A stretch of 64,000 bases of DNA. Origin: Silene conica (Eukaryota; Streptophyta; Magnoliopsida; Caryophyllales; Caryophyllaceae). Made by a program: the position numbers and the translations under genes. The notes under the pieces are model-generated. The model was not told the DNA's origin. It ran no database searches and saw only the letters and a program-made list of their open reading frames with translations. The stretch's first letter is position 1, and every line of letters begins with the position of its first letter. Where the stretch lies: NCBI GenBank assembly GCA_029255685.2, contig CM055314.2, positions 12,146,059 through 12,210,058 on the forward strand, read 5' to 3'. Shown in pieces: positions 1-12,969 of this stretch.

Positions 1-212
1 TACGCAACTCGAATGAGAGGTGCACTAGGGTGTAGGAGGAAAAGCTGACACCAGTTCCGACAGACCAATGCCATGTTTGCCTTATCTAGGTTACACTTAA
101 GTTGTTTGAAGATGTTATTCATTACATCTTGATTATTAAAAACAGCCAGTTGGGGTTGATAACAGTTGTTTGTGAGCTCAACAGTCCGTAAGGGAGTAAA
201 TGAGAATGCCAT
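1..212 (-). CDS. Probable F-box protein, N-terminal part (runs off window)
   Basis: The minus strand is open from an ATG at 212 to the window edge (70 codons, no stop). The start context GCCATGGC is favourable for a plant start. From about residue 28 the frame reads DVMNNIFKQL, and then about residues 45-56 read DKANMALVCRNW. This spacing of hydrophobics followed by LVCRxW fits an F-box, the motif that binds SKP1 in SCF ubiquitin ligases. The substrate-binding C-terminal part would lie left of the window, so the subfamily cannot be named. A CT-rich stretch on the minus strand at 1575-1730 could be its 5' leader, separated by a leader intron. The F-box assignment rests on a short pattern and could be fortuitous. 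Confidence 0.35.
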   Translation of the reverse strand, partial: MAFSFTPLRTVELTNNCYQPQLAVFNNQDVMNNIFKQLKCNLDKANMALVCRNWCQLFLLHPSAPLIRVA

Positions 213-521
213 GGCCTCTTTTTTTTTCTGTTATGTAATTCTGGACATATTCTGCTTTATCTTCTGCGTGAAGATTTACTACCCACCCCTTGCACCAGTT
301 TTCCATATTTGACCAAAGGTAATTAAGTTTAAAACCACAAAGTAACCTACAAGCATTACAAAATAGAATAAAAAAGCATACATTGTGAAACACAGACTCT
401 TAGATTTCACATAATAAAAGGCTTAGTTTCACAATCAGAAAAAGAACCTTAAACTGAAAATAATAGAAAATAAACTTAAAACTGAAAGAAACTTATTATG
501 TGAATCTAAGAGTTATATTGT

Positions 522-900
522 GAAACTAGAAGTTTATGAAGTGAAACTACATGCTTATTTTGTGAAACTAGTTGGCTATATTGTGAAACCTGTTGAAAAA
601 TCAGCCTGTTTTTTTGAATTCTTAACTTGTGAAACTAGAAGCTTATGAAGTGAAACTACATGCTTATTTTGTGAAACTAGTTGGCTATATTGTGAAACCT
701 GTTGAAAAATCAGCCTGTTTTTTTGAATTCTTAACTTGTGAAACTAGAAGCTTATGAAGTGAAACTACATGCTTATTTTGTGAAACAAGTTGGCTATATT
801 GTGAAACCTGTTGAAAAATCAGCCTGTTTTTTTGAATTCTTAACTTGTGAAACTAGAAGCTTATGAAGTGAAACTACATGCTTATTTTGTGAAACTAGAA
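522..900. repeat. 109-bp tandem repeat, about 3.5 copies
   Basis: Near-identical units start at 522, 631, 740 and 849, spaced exactly 109 bp apart; the last is partial. Each unit itself contains four short GTGAAAC-type submotifs about 18-25 bp apart. A diverged, displaced copy lies at about 1112-1199. Confidence 0.9.
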
Positions 901-1039
901 GTTGATAATGGAGGTTGTTGATGTTAAAAACTTCGAAGAACGACAATGCTTGCTTATTTCGCCTCAAATCTTCGAAAATAAACCACACATCCAAAAAACG
1001 ACAAACAAATCACATTATAACGTACTAAAATAATCAAAA

Positions 1040-1500
1040 ACACTCTCAAAACCTAGATATTTTCATCACAACCCTAGGTATCACTAACAATGAAAAATAA
1101 CCAGAAAGTAACCTGAATTTTTTGAATTTTTAACTTGTGAAACTAGAAGCTTATAAAGTGAAACAACATGCTTATTTTGTGAAACTAGATGGCTATATTA
1201 CTGACACGAATACTACTTACTACTGAAACTTACTCAAAACTCTTACGATCACATAAACTCGTTTCTCATCTCAAAACCCTAGATATCACTAATATGAAAA
1301 AATAACAATAAACATTCAACTAATGATAATCGAGTAGGAAAATAGCAAAGAAAAACGACATTTCAGTACTTATAAGAAACAACATCCTAATTAACCCTAG
1401 ATATTTTCATCACAAACCCTAGATATCACTAACAATGGAAAATAACAATAAACATTCAACTAATGATAATCGAGCAAGAAAATAGCAAAAAAAACAAAAT
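1040..1500. repeat. Dispersed imperfect repeats in AT-rich DNA
   Basis: A block containing CCCTAGATAT, AATAACAATAAACATTC and TGATAATCGAG occurs near 1270-1355 and again near 1395-1485, with a partial copy near 1050-1110. No coding potential is seen. The block lies in the same interval as the 109-bp repeats and may be part of a leader intron of the minus-strand gene to the left. Confidence 0.5.
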
Positions 1501-1635
1501 TAAACGCAAATCAGTAATTAAACTACTTAAATAACTTGCTGACAAAAATGTAACAGACTAACATGCAAAATCAAAGATGAAGAAAGATGAAGAAACATAC
1601 GAAGAAAATGAAGGACGACGTTAGATTCCGGGAAG

Positions 1636-1680
1636 AAGACGAGCGAGCGAGCGAGATAGAGAGAGAGAGAGATAGAGAGC
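1636..1680. repeat. Purine-rich (GAGC)n/(GA)n microsatellite
   Basis: A run of GAGC and GAGA units. On the minus strand it reads as a CT-rich tract like those in plant 5' untranslated leaders, followed by a GTATGT splice-donor-like sequence near 1600. Confidence 0.6.
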
Positions 1681-1856
1681 AACGGGTTTTGTGATGGAAT
1701 GAATTTGAAAAGACGCGAAATGAAGTAAGGAATGTCAGTGTTTTTTTTTTATTATATATGACACGTGGCACAATCTGGTGCGTCCGTGATACTTAAATCT
1801 AACGGTTCAGAAGGGTCCGGCAGCCTCACCCTAAGAGGGCGGCCTCACGTGATTCA

Positions 1857-2895
<1,039 letters not shown>

Positions 2896-2915
2896 AACCC
2901 TATATATATAGACTT

Positions 2916-2972
2916 GAGATCCGGTGAGAACCACCTTACAATGAGAACTTTGTGAGAACTCTACCTTACGGA
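2916..2972 (+). mobile_element. Solo terminal fragment of the same long-TIR family
   Basis: The sequence GATCCGGTGAGAACCACC followed by about 40 matching bases repeats the left terminus of the 1981-2895 element. The match stops abruptly at about 2972, where P450-intron-like sequence begins. Confidence 0.7.
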
Positions 2973-3371
2973 CTTGCGCATTTAAAGCCGATGGATTCAA
3001 ACCTAGGTTATGAGTAGAGATGGCTATGACTTAGACCGACCTTACTCGAGGCATGGCTCGGGTTGGCCCGGTTGATCTTGAGTCGAACTGTGTGAGCGAG
3101 GGTGGGTTCAACTGGCTAGGCTAGATTGGCTCATGCCTAACCCACAATTGCCTCTTGGCCGACTAGTTGGATTGGTAAATACCTCAAGAGTACCACTAAC
3201 TTTTAATGGTTTTACCAACTGAGTTAACTGACTTTTGCATGAACCGTATTTGTTTATGTAATCTCTAAATAAATCAATTAAGCCCAATGTTTATAGAATT
3301 AATCGTATTTTGTTGTTAATGTTCGTACAATTTAATAAGTTAGCTACTGACTTGATTTGGTATATGTTCAG

Positions 3372-3905
3372 AATGTATTCGTGGCAAGAACCGATACAAG
3401 TTCAACAATGGTAATTCAGGCGATGACAGAATTAATCAAAAACCCTAGCGCCATGAAAAAAGTACAACATGAGCTTAGGAAAAATGTCCCACTAGAAACG
3501 AGTTACATATTTGCGGATGATCTTCAAAATTTGGAAGTAGTGGTGAAAAAAATATTTAGACTTTACCCAGCCACTCCATTGCTCGTGGCACACCAGCAAT
3601 CCGACAGAGAAAGATAAATGGCTATGACATTGAACCTGAAATCATAGTTTTGGTGAATGAATGCATGGGCTATCGGCAGGGACCCGATATCATGGATAAA
3701 CCCAGATAAATTTTTGCCTGAAAGATTTTTAGGGAGTTCAATTGATTATAAAGGATGAGATTTTAAGCTAATTCCTTTAGGAGCTGGAAGAAGAATGTGT
3801 CCTGGTATGCATCTTCGCACAGTCAACTTTGAGCTAACACTAGCCAATTTGTTACACTTTTTCGATTGGAAATTGCGTATTGGTATGAACAGAGAAGATA
3901 TTTAA
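3372..3905 (+). pseudogene. Cytochrome P450 (CYP71-clan) exon-3 pseudogene
   Basis: A splice-acceptor-like CAG at 3369-3371 precedes a frame homologous to exon 3 of the intact P450 at 5239-8700. The I-helix signature reads ARTDTSS instead of AGTDSSS. The ExxR region survives as KKIFR, so its E is lost. A one-base deletion near 3595 and a compensating insertion near 3665 shift the frame, and GGATGA at about 3755 is an in-frame stop. The heme-binding loop is still readable as GAGRRMCPG near 3780-3810. The copy ends early at a TAA about 3904, about 20 codons short of the family end. No exon 1 or 2 is visible upstream, only a piece of intron-2-like sequence from about 2985. Confidence 0.88.
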
Positions 3906-5100
3906 GTATTCCATCTCGTATTTTGAGTATAATTCATCCTTATAAGATTATATAATGACGTGATTTATTATTGATGAATCCAGCATCATAGTTTACTCAA
4001 TCTTGTACGACATTTCCATGCATGATTGTGTTAGCTAGGATTTGAAAAGACTTTTTTGCGAGATGATGCAACACTTGGTAAATGTCATATTGACTATTTT
4101 TGGTGTATTAATAGGTTTTACCATGAATGACAAATCAATATGCTAATTTGGTTAAACATATTGAAACAACAATTGAGGGGTAAATATGTTGGTTTACAAT
4201 ATGATGTTTATCTCAACATATCGTTAACATATTTTAAAATAAAATTTGTTTACTTCATTTTAAATAGAAAACTAACAATCTATTAATTATATTCTATCAA
4301 TTACCAAACAATTAAATTAATTATGTTAATTATAATATTATAGTCCAACATTCTAATAAAATCTATCCTTTATAATCCACTTTTTATCAAACACGCCTAT
4401 AATAATAATTGCGGACAATGACAAAGCTATGCCTAGGCCCGCGGGGACATAGCCCGGATTCATTATAAATTAGTTTATATATATTATTATAGTCACCTAA
4501 TATATAACTTTTCTACCCTTTACACATTTCATTTGAACTTCGTCTCTATTACGGACGTGCATTTTTTGCAATCAACTTGCCAATCATGTAGCAATAATAA
4601 AATATGTAGTAGTATTCCTCAACAGTATAAAAATGCAATGCTCCGTAATAATTGGTAAACATTTACCAACTACTTGATGGTACTCATACTTGCTGATTCT
4701 CGACTGTCTCTTAGGCTATATTAATAATTTCTTATTTTGCATGCATGAATGCATCAAGTTAGCTGATCTAATAAATTTACCAATTTTAAATAATATCTGA
4801 ATAGATTTTCGAGTGAAGGAGTTAAAAAAAAAGAAAGTGTGTACTCAAATAATTACAACCAAAATCAATTGAGAAGAAGATAAAAAGTCTCTTAAATCAT
4901 GCAAACGGGACTGGGCTGTACAGCAATCCCCTTTTCTTGCTCTTTGTGCTAAAATTAAAGAATAACAATTGAGCAAAACGGAGGAAGTAGATCTTTAAAT
5001 TGTAACCGTACAAGGTGTGTAACTCTTGATCTGATCTATATCTTATGAGACAGTTTTATCAACTTTTGTTCCTTTTACCCAAAATATCTATTCTCATGTC

Positions 5101-5108
5101 TATATATA
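5101..5108 (+). promoter_or_regulatory. Candidate TATA box of the first intact P450 gene
   Basis: TATATATA lies 131 bp upstream of the ATG at 5239, leaving room for a leader of about 100 nt. It is the best TATA match in the upstream region, but AT-rich sequence makes chance matches common. Confidence 0.4.
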
Positions 5109-5238
5109 TCCGGGATATAGAGAGTACCTCTTATTACAACTATCGACTCAATTTGTTCATATTAAAGCATAATAATACACTAAATAAGAACCTACACAAA
5201 CTTAATAAGTCATATTAAATCATATACACATATAAGAT

Positions 5239-8200
5239 ATGATGCACCTCATTTTCTTCATTATTATTATCCTAATCATTTGTAAACTTATTATTTTTCC
5301 AAATAATACAAAAAATAAGGCGGTAGTTATACTTCGTCCTCCTGGTCCTAAAGGTCTTCCGTTTATAGGAAACCTACACCAATACGACTTTTCTAGACCT
5401 CATGTGTACTTGGCCAAGCTAGCCAAGACATACGGGTCAATTGTGTCGTTACAACTAGGGTATGCACCCATAGTCGTGATTCAATCAGCTAAGCTAGCTA
5501 AGGAGGTCTTGCAAACACAAGACCTCAATTTTTGTAGTCGACCACCTATGGTCGGGGGCAGAAAACTAAGTTATAATGGATTAGATATAGTATTTAGTCC
5601 ATATAATGAGTGTTTTAGGGAAGTAAAGAAGATTTGTGTTGTTCATCTATTTAACTCGATACGAGTTCGATCTTTTGCTCCTATTCAACAAGATGAAATT
5701 ACAAGGCTAATGAATAAAATCACTTCACTTTGTTCTTCTTCATCTATTATCAACTTGAGCATTTTGGTGCCTGATTTTGCATGCACTAACATATGTAGAA
5801 TTGCCTTTGGTAGGAGGTATGATTATGAATATTATTTTGTCCATTGAATTAAAATTACTTATATTTAGTTTAGCTCCCGTGCAAATAGACGGTATATAAT
5901 TAGTTTCGCTCCCATGTAAATGCACGGTGTTTTATACGGAGTATATATCTATATATATTAGAGAATTTGACAATAAATTAAACTAGCAGTTTATCTCCAT
6001 GCATTTTAAAAGCCGTAGAAAATTTTCATATATAATTCAAAAGATATAAATATTTTCTAATAGTAAAAATAGTTAGTGTATACTGATGATTGATGTTATA
6101 AAATTAAATAAAAGATAAATATTGTCCAATAATAAATATAGATAGTGAACATTAACTAATTAGAAAATAAATATGGTCCGATAGAATATAATATTACTTA
6201 GGCGGGATATTTAAGCGGAAGAATTTGAAAATGTGTTAAACTTTTAGTATATAGGGAACTATGGTATACTACCACGACACCAGGTTTATCACGTCACCAT
6301 ACACCTTTTTCAATAAGAATATTACACTAGTCATATTTTCCATAAATAAAAGTAAAACACTTGGTAAAATAAAAGCTTATGTTTTTCACTCACCAAGCCG
6401 TTAAGGGGGTAAGCTACGATAATCTTGTACAGCCGATACGTAGGTTAGAATTTCTTTTCCTCAGATTATTTCCTTTTAGATTATTTCCTTTTGATTTCTA
6501 TGGTTAACTTTGACCTTTATTACTTTTAGCCAATATATTCTTGTTTACAATTTTTCATGCAGTCTTGCTTCAGACGGTCATTTTTTGTTTGAAACTTCAG
6601 ACGGGCCATATGTTATCGTTATTGAAAAACAAGTTATCATAAGCGGTAACATTGTCCACACTAGTGTGTTTACATTTAACCATAAAATGGTCACATATGA
6701 CCCGTCTGAAGTTTCAGACCAAAAGTAACCGTATGAAATAAGAATTTGCGTTTTCCATGTATATATACGAACTCATTTGATCCAAGCGATTTTATAGCTA
6801 TGAGGACGATGAAAGGGCTAGGATCGAATTCCGAAGACTATTAAATGAAGCAGAGGTGATGTTCACAGGCATGGCATATTCAGATTATTTTCCATTATTT
6901 GCTGGGTGGCTAGATAAGCTTACGGGAAAATCAGCTCGGCTTGAGAAGGTGTTTCTCGACTTGGATGCCTTTTATCAAAAAATCATCGATGACCACCTCG
7001 ACCCTAACAAATATAACGATAATAACCATGACGAGGACCTCGTTGATGTTTTACTCAACCTTCGCAAAGAACGATCTTTTGCATTTGAACTCACTTTGGA
7101 CCATGTCAAAGCAATCTTGATGGTAATTAATCATTCAATCTTCCCTTTTTTTGAGTAAATCATTCAATCCTTTTTATAGATGCGTATATACTTTTTTTGT
7201 ACATAGGATATAGGATTTAACATATATGGCGATTTTGTAATAAAAAAATGTTCATTTAATGATAAAATGCTACCATTAAAATTATTCATATTTTGTTAGA
7301 AGACCGTTATTGTACAGTATGTGGATGGTACATCCGATGTAGTACCTATAATTTTATAGTTTTTGAGCATTATAGTAAAGTTTTTGAGTTTTGTTTTAGA
7401 AATTATAAGCTAATCTATAAAGTTTCTGAGTTTATTTATTTAAACATTAAACTCTAAAAAATCACAATAAAACTCAAAAATATTATATATAAGTTTAGTT
7501 GAATTTGAGTTAGGACGGAGAAAAATTAAAATCTAACTTATAAACTTTAATATATCCTCAAAAAAATACACATTTGCTTAAAATCAAATAAAACTTTAAT
7601 ATATCCTCAAAAAAATACACATTTGCTCAAAATCAAATAAAGCTTGAGGTAATAAACTCAAAAAAATACCTATATGCTCAAAAAATAAAAAGTTAAAGGT
7701 ATTACATCGGATATATGTTCCTTTTTCTCGTTATGGTAAGTTGGTAATTTCTTGTAAAAAAATCACATGCATTACATCATAAAATATAGTTACATTTTTC
7801 GTTCAATTTCAAACGAGAAATGTCCGTGAGACTTGTTGTATTATATTAGCTTTTGAAATTCAAACTTAAGTTATGAGCGGAGGTGACCGCATTTTGGGTC
7901 ATCCAAAACTGGGCACGATTTAACCCACATGACCCCTCAACCGGCCGTGGGGAAGGTGGATCGTGGTGGATCGGGCCAACTAAGTTAGATGCTCGTAGGG
8001 TGAAAGTGTTTCACGTGTTTTGTTAATAATGCTACCATTAATAAGGTGATCTGGCGTTGTTATTAACTTGAATTTCGTATATATCCAGAATGTATTTGTA
8101 GCAGGAACAGATTCAAGTTCAGCTATGGTAATTTGGACAATGACGGAGCTCATCAAGAATCCTAACGCCATGAAAAGGGTACAAGACGAACTTAGAAAAA

Positions 8201-8700
8201 ATGTTTCACCAAAAACAAGCTACATAAATGAGCACGATCTCCACAACCTAAAATACTTCAAAGCAATGATAAAAGAAATATTCAGACTACACCCAGTAGC
8301 TCCATTACTCGTGGCACGCCAAACAATCCGGCAAACCAAGATAGATGGATACAATATTGAACCGGGAACCGTAATACAAGTTAGTGCTTGGGCAATCGGA
8401 AGGGACCCGGTATCATTTAACGACCCAGATAAATTCATGCCCGAAAGGTTTTTGGGTAGTTCAATTGATTTCAAGGGACAAGATTTTGAATTGATTCCTT
8501 TTGGAGCCGGAAGAAGAATGTGCCCAGGTGTGCATCTTGGCACGGTTAACTTTGAGCTAACACTCGCCAATTTGTTGCGCTTTTTTGACTGGAAATTGCC
8601 TATTGGTGTAAACAAGGGAGATGTTGATACAGATACACTCCCTGGTATTGCTATGCATAAGAGAAATCCGCTTTGTCTTATGGCAAACAAAATCTCATAA
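5239..8700 (+). CDS. Cytochrome P450, CYP71 clan (CYP71/CYP83-like), intact three-exon gene
   Basis: Exons 5239-5816, 6798-7122 and 8089-8700 join in frame (donors AG|GTATGA and ATG|GTAATT; acceptors TATAG and TCCAG) to give 504 aa, the usual length for this family. An N-terminal hydrophobic helix (residues 2-20) would anchor it on the ER face, followed by the proline-rich hinge PPGPKG (34-39). The I-helix reads AGTDSSS (306-312), where the common form has AGTDTS. The K-helix ExxR is E364-R367, the PERF motif 419-422, and the heme loop FGAGRRMCPG (439-448) carries the cysteine ligand C446. Such enzymes are NADPH-dependent monooxygenases of specialised metabolism. The sequence pattern resembles CYP83 and CYP71 enzymes, but substrate cannot be inferred. 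The intron after AFGR is extra compared with the usual single-intron layout and is shared with the gene at 23826. Confidence 0.92.
6563..6746. mobile_element. MITE in intron 1 of the P450 gene
   Basis: Two inverted arms (about 6563-6612 and 6694-6746) share TTCAGACGG and GAAACTTCAGACGGGYCATA. The element is about 185 bp and sits inside the 981-bp first intron (5817-6797). No clear target duplication was found. Confidence 0.6.
7327..7721. mobile_element. AT-rich MITE in intron 2, with an internal 49-bp tandem duplication
   Basis: Inverted ends of about 45 bp share ATCCGATGTARTACC and TTTTTGAGCAT. Inside, a 49-bp unit is repeated at 7542 and 7591. The duplicated segment has a shortened version of this element at about 14117-14345. 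Confidence 0.55.
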
Positions 8701-8969
8701 GTCATAACATTGTAAAACCTACTTTGTCAATTTTAAAGGCTATATTTGTAAAGAAATGACATATTTCAAACATGTTACTCCAATTTTTAAGGTCATATAC
8801 CTTGACACTAAACATAATAACCGATCACCTTGCCTTTACATAATATGGTGTGTTATTCGATGTGTTTTTTCGTTCATCAAGTAAACATGCCCATGGAATA
8901 CGAGTAGTATTTAGTATTTAGAACTCTCTCCTATTCTAAATAAAGGTTTCAATTTTTATTTCCGTCTAG

Positions 8970-9503
8970 CAGAGGCGTCCGATGATTTTAGGAGGCTCGG
9001 TTCAAATTGCTAATTTGGGAGCCTAAATTGTATCCAAAAAAGTTGGTTTTTTTAGATGACACAAAAGCTATTTTTTTGTTGCAATTAAGGTTATTAAAAT
9101 ATAGATCAAATTTTGTTTGGATAACAAGAAAATAAAAAGTAGAAAAGACACTTTCACATTGTAAGGTAATGTTCAACCCAAATTCTTATTTGCAACGGCA
9201 CTATCCGTCACAAACTTGTGACGGATACCGTTTCCTCTCACAAAATACCCACTTTTTCTCTCTCCCCAACACTATTCATGTGGTCCCCTTTCTCCACTAA
9301 CTCATTCTGTATCCATTTTATCTCACTAAATATCCGTCACAAATGGTGACCCGTCGCAAGCAAGACTTACTAAATGTTCAAACTACTACACTCAAGCATA
9401 TTAATACTTATTCAGTACAACAAAAAAACTAATGTACTCTAACCATACTGAGTTTTGGGCCCCGGTTCTTACAACCGGTTGAACTTGCTGATGGACGGCT
9501 CTG
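8970..9503. mobile_element. hAT-type non-autonomous element, unit 1 copy
   Basis: Terminal inverted repeats CAGAGGCGTCC and GGACGGCTCTG are flanked by perfect 8-bp direct repeats CCGTCTAG (8962-8969, 9504-9511), as expected for hAT. The same element is present at 16121-18455, so it predates the segmental duplication. A Mutator-like MITE is nested inside. Confidence 0.85.
9177..9372. mobile_element. Mutator-like MITE (CGTCACAA family), nested
   Basis: A 196-bp element flanked by perfect 9-bp duplications AATGTTCAA (9168-9176, 9373-9381). Unit 2 has the site without this element (AATGTTCAAATT near 18303), so the insertion postdates the duplication. The ends are loose inverted repeats around TTTGCAACGG and CCGTCGCAAG, with inner TATCCGTCACAA motifs. 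A sister copy lies at 22691-22886. Confidence 0.88.
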
Positions 9504-10200
9504 CCGTCTAGTCATAATAATGTCTCATTGTTCATTTTTGATAAACTTTTATACTTATTTTAAACACTTTAACTCACAGCAATACCCCCAGTTTACTCCA
9601 CAACACTACTTATTTTAATCATTTTACCCACAATAATAATCAATAATTTCTCCCCTTCCTCCAATCTTCTTACTCTACACAATAATTTACAATTCAATTC
9701 ACAGGAGGGAGTATTTAGCAAATGCTAAAATACATGAATATTTTAGGTTACGGTATTGCTAAAATAAATGTATTTGATCAAATAAGTTAAATGTCATCTC
9801 GATGTATAAAAATTATTTTGGGCTACAGGAAAAAAAAAATTGTAATTGCCTAGCTATGATTTGAATTTTCTTTATTTTTGAACAAGTAAATAAATTTGGT
9901 TAAATCTAGCCATATAGGTGATTAGACTTGGCAAAATAAAACCGATCAAAATATTTGAATTGACAACGATTGAATAACTAATGTGAATAAGCTAAATTGC
10001 ACTCGAAACTTGACTCAATCCGAATTGAATCGAAATTGAATCAAACTCTATAACAATTCAGTAATACCCGAACCTGAATAAATCAGAACGGATAAGAACT
10101 TAACCGATTGTAAAACAATGTTTATTTTCTCATAAATACACTCAAATTTAGGTATTTTTTTATTATATATTTATTTTTTAATAGTATTATGAATTATTAA
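9504..10200. other. Gene-free spacer, duplicated at 18456-19140
   Basis: AT-rich spacer shared by both units. It contains a degenerate MITE-like stretch (9530-9715) ending in GGAGGGAGTA, the typical Stowaway terminus, but no matching left end is clear. No coding potential is seen. Confidence 0.6.
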
Positions 10201-10585
10201 TGTTATAACGGAAGCACTGAGAAAGATAAAAACAAACAATAAAGAACAATACGCACAGATTTACGTGGTTCACTAACGGTGTGTTAGCTACGTCCACAGG
10301 GCAGAAGGGAGAGAGTTTTATTAATGCGAGGAGTTTTCAGATTACAGATTCAGAACGATATAGAATATGATAACTGCTAGGGTAGAGGTTATGAGTTTAT
10401 ATAGTACTCTTAAACAAATACAATGCAGATTTGACATAATCTAATAAGGCTCAGACAGAAACGATAGCCCAATACAGAATTCAGATACCGTTTAGGTTTC
10501 AGGGGCGTTGCCACCGAACCCCCATCGGGACCCCCGCATAGTCGTTCGAAACGGCGACTAACAGATTCAAGGCATAGACCCAACG
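10201..10585 (-). repeat. Copia 3' LTR (unit 1)
   Basis: About 385 bp, matching 19141-19526. On the minus strand it follows the polypurine-like AAGGTGGAGATT and ends TTATAACA. The first base of the expected TG start is mutated here (CG). Confidence 0.85.
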
Positions 10586-10642
10586 AATCTCCACCTTGAC
10601 TTGAATTCTCTCACAAACAGACAGACGTACCGGATCCACCCC

Positions 10643-12199
10643 CATAGATGTCAGGAGTACCAGAAACTCTCCTCCCTTCCCCCTCAGATATTGCCCTTAG
10701 TTGGGCAATCAGTTGCTTCGAATATTTAGCAAGTCCAAACAGTGTTGGAACTTGCTATCAGGCACTGGCTAAGTGAACATATCAGTTGGGTTATCAGCAG
10801 TACCCACTTTGTTCACCTTAATCCTCTTCTCATTTCTCAGAAAGTGATATCTCACATATATATGTTCAGTCCTCTCATGATGGACTTGATCTTTAGCCAA
10901 GCAAATTGCACTAAAACACTGACTGACTGTGTTCCTTACCAGGATCAACCATAAACCTACTAACAACACTGACTGACTGTGTTAAATCAGGTCTAGTGCA
11001 AACCATAACATACATCAAGCTACCTACTGCACTAGAGTATGGAACTCGGGACATGTAATCCTTTTCTTCAGCTGACTTGGGTGAGAAAACAACATATAGA
11101 TGTGCATTTGCAGCACTAGGAGTATCTATAGGCTTTGCAGTAGCCATACTAAATCTGGATAGAACTTTCTGAATGTAGCTCTTCTGAGATAAGAAAAGCT
11201 TCTTCTTACTTCTATCTCTATAAATCTCCAGTCCCGGAATTTTTCTTGCTGCACTCAAATCTTTCATGTCAAACTCAGCACTGAGGAGACCCTTCAACTT
11301 CTGAACATCCGACTTACTCTCTGCAGCTATTAACATGTCGTCTACATATAGGACCAGATAAATAAAAGAACCATTCTCCACCTTTGTGTGATAAACACAA
11401 CAATCATACGGACTCCTATTGTAGCCAATCTACAACATGTAGCTGTCAAATCTTTTATACCACTGCCTCGGCGACTGTTTAAGCCCATATAAGGACTTCT
11501 TCAGCTTGCAGACATAGTCTTCCTTACCCGGAACTTGAAAACCATCTGGCTGAGTCATGTATATCTCTTCTTCCAACTCTCCATGTAGAAAAGTTGTCTT
11601 CACATCTAGCTGTTCGAGCTCTAAATTTTGATGTGCAACTATCGCTAGCAACACTCTGATGGAAGTATGTCTGACCACTGGTGAAAAAATTTCATTGTAG
11701 TCTACCCCCTCTTTCTGACTGAACCCACGAGCAACCAAATGAGCTTTATACCTTATACCCTCAGCAACAGTTTCTCCTTCTTTCTTCTTGAAGACCCACT
11801 TACAAGTGACAATCTTTCGGCCTTGAAGCTTCTTGGATAATTCCCAGGTCTAATTCTTGTGAAGTGACTTCATCTCATCTCCCATAGCAGCAAGCCATTG
11901 GGCAGATTCAGAACATGTAATTGCTTCTTTATAGGTGGATGACTCAGATAGACCAGGATCCACCTCCTCAGCAACTTCAAGTGCATAACCCACCATATCT
12001 TCAAAACCCAGTCTATTCGGAGGCTTACCAAAATTGGACCTGATTGACCGATCACGGGCCAAACTCTGTTGATTCGGAATTGGTATTGAAGAAACTGATG
12101 GTACATATTCGGATTCAGACTGTAGTGGTTGACTTTCCTCTTGTGGTTCACTCTCTTCAAGAGTGTCTTTCTGCTTCACCTGCTTATCAACACTACTAC
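10643..12199 (-). pseudogene. Copia pol fragment: linker, reverse transcriptase, RNase H remnant (unit 1)
   Basis: Minus-strand frames show a charged linker with SNFGKPPNRLGFEDMV (11850-12191), reverse transcriptase with QLDVKTTFLHGELEEEIYM and the catalytic YVDDM (about 10990-11738), and only scraps of RNase H (10770-10917). An in-frame stop after HKN at about 11851 is shared with unit 2. A 334-bp block present in unit 2, covering most of RNase H, is missing and replaced by a 14-bp filler at 10918-10931. The fragment is non-functional. Confidence 0.9.
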
Positions 12200-12969
12200 T
12201 AGAGCTGGCCAAATGCGGGCCAACCCGTTCGGCCCACCCGTTCGGCCCGCTTCGTTAGCGGGCTTGGTCACAAAAAAATTTTGAAATAGGCGGGTACGGA
12301 CAAGAAAATTAGGCCCGCTAAAATTAATGGACGGGTTTGGACAAAATAAAATTGTCCATGGACAGCCCGTTAGGCCCGCTACAAAATTTGTAAACTATAA
12401 TTATTATTTAACATAACAAAAAAAAAATTAAAAATTAAAACTAAAAACCAAAAAAATATTTATTGAAAACAGAAAGTAAATTACTCCGTAGTAAAGTTAC
12501 CTACATTGAGAAGATTAATAGTTTACTGAATATAACAAAAGCACACTTACCTACACTTACTCCGTAGTAAAGTTACCTACTTGAATGACGGATAAAGACG
12601 TGCCTTCCTCGACTAATATTTTGAAGTGTTTTGAGACTTTATAGTGTTTATATAAAACAAAGATGATGTTTAGTTACTATTTTGAAAGTTGTAAACATTA
12701 TCTTAATTCTTATGTTTTTAATTTTATTTTGCAAATTTGGTAATCATGTTGTTTATTCTACCGATTTGTTGGTTTAATTTTTCAATTATTAATTTCAATA
12801 AAAGCCCGCAAGCCCATTAGTTGGCCCGCTAAGGTATATTGGACGGGTACGGGCAGTTATAGTAGGCCCGCCATAGCGGACACGGGCACTAAAAAAAGGC
12901 CCGTTGGACACTTTTTGATAGGTTAGGCCCGGCCCATGTCCAGCCCAAGCCCGCAAACGGCCAGCTCTA
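12200..12969. mobile_element. hAT non-autonomous element inserted in the copia linker
   Basis: A 770-bp element with TAGAGCTGGCC and GGCCAGCTCTA ends and perfect 8-bp duplications ACTACTAC (12192-12199, 12970-12977). Subterminal GGCCCG-rich blocks at each end are inverted copies of each other. It is absent from the same site in unit 2 (near 21460), so it inserted after the duplication. Confidence 0.92.

Noticed and set aside
522..900. CRISPR-like array
   Set aside because: The 109-bp units are contiguous with no unique spacers; this is a simple tandem repeat in a plant genome.
8220..8705. 161-codon minus-strand frame opposite P450 exon 3 (and its copy at 15376-15846)
   Set aside because: It is a shadow of the conserved sense exon, without family similarity of its own.
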